DNA from: Agrobacterium arsenijevicii
GTDB taxonomy: Bacteria; Pseudomonadota; Alphaproteobacteria; Rhizobiales; Rhizobiaceae
Length of the DNA stretch: 64,000 nucleotides
NCBI GenBank assembly: GCA_000949895.1
Contig: JWIT01000002.1
Location: forward strand, 248,001-312,000
Direction: 5' to 3'
Shown here: piece by piece, positions 63,898 through 64,000 of the stretch
Layout: every line of letters begins with the position of its first letter
Numbering within the stretch: the stretch's first letter is position 1
Made by a program: the position numbers and the translations under genes
The notes under the pieces: generated by a model
What the model was told of the DNA's origin: nothing
What the model saw: only the letters and a program-made list of their open reading frames with translations
Database searches by the model: none

Positions 63898-64000
63898 TTG
63901 GGGTCGGCGTGAAGCCTTTGCGGCGGTTGAACAGGGCAATCGCGACGAGAAGACGTGATGCTTGTCAAATCCGACGAAAATTTCCCGGACAGTCGTTTTC

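Overview
The window is a gene-dense, roughly 59-60 % GC alphaproteobacterial segment that best fits the Rhizobiaceae, most likely the Agrobacterium tumefaciens complex. The reasons are a PhyR/NepR/EcfG stress module, a ugd(rkpK)-lpsL pair, putA beside an Lrp-type putR, a carboxyspermidine dehydrogenase/decarboxylase pair, and the order lysC-ptsP-prfA-prmC-DUF4167. The block galE, two small envelope genes, nspC, CASDH matches what I remember as Atu4166-Atu4170 on the linear chromosome of strain C58; that is recall, not a search. I see no rRNA, tRNA, CRISPR array, insertion sequence or prophage, and no frameshifted gene; the only partial gene is cut by the left edge.

Layout. 1-3786: oligopeptide/dipeptide-type ABC importer (tail of the binding protein, two permeases, two ATPases). 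3901-5973: FCD-type GntR regulator divergent from an enolase-superfamily enzyme. 6021-8096: LLM-class flavoprotein and a LysR regulator, both on the minus strand. 8331-19416: a catabolic block with a branched-chain-type ABC importer, GMC dehydrogenase, 3-hydroxyisobutyrate-dehydrogenase-like enzyme, acetoacetyl-CoA synthetase, 3-hydroxybutyrate dehydrogenase and an AraC regulator. 19935-22603: a small membrane protein and the PQQ-dependent membrane glucose dehydrogenase. 22682-25413: minus-strand genes for a ferritin-like protein, an FAD oxidoreductase, a PPC-domain protein and a 70-residue protein. 25704-29473: a tight plus-strand operon of an N-formylglutamate amidohydrolase-family protein, a QEGLA/DUF1704 protein with an HExxxH metallopeptidase motif, and an ATP-grasp ligase. 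29475-31915: UDP-glucuronate 4-epimerase and UDP-glucose dehydrogenase for surface polysaccharide precursors. 32292-39751: EamA exporter, glutathionyl-hydroquinone reductase, LysR/ALDH7 divergent pair, and a sulfonate/taurine-type ABC importer. 39793-44125: PutA and PutR. 44194-49810: general stress response core (EcfG, NepR, PhyR, two HWE-type histidine kinases, a secreted PRC-barrel protein). 49922-54593: UDP-galactose 4-epimerase, two small envelope stress genes and the polyamine pair. 54726-63840: DEAD-box helicase, aspartokinase, PtsP, release factor 1, its methyltransferase, and a DUF4167 RNA-binding-like protein.

How it works together. The nepR-ecfG and phyR promoters sit back to back in one perfect palindrome carrying a GGAAC -35 element on each strand. 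Exact GGAAC-N16/17-CGTT sites also precede the PRC-barrel gene, the DUF883/holin-like pair, and the small-protein/PPC genes beside the QEGLA operon, so the stress system appears to control several genes within this window. The aspartokinase feeds aspartate semialdehyde, the co-substrate of the carboxyspermidine route encoded just upstream.

Most worth a second look: the three-gene QEGLA/ATP-grasp/amidohydrolase operon, which pairs a ligase with two putative hydrolases and resembles the tubulin tyrosine ligase/MATCAP cycle; the palindromic stress promoter; and a roughly 106-nt RNA-like fold closed by a perfect 10-bp stem between prmC and the DUF4167 gene.
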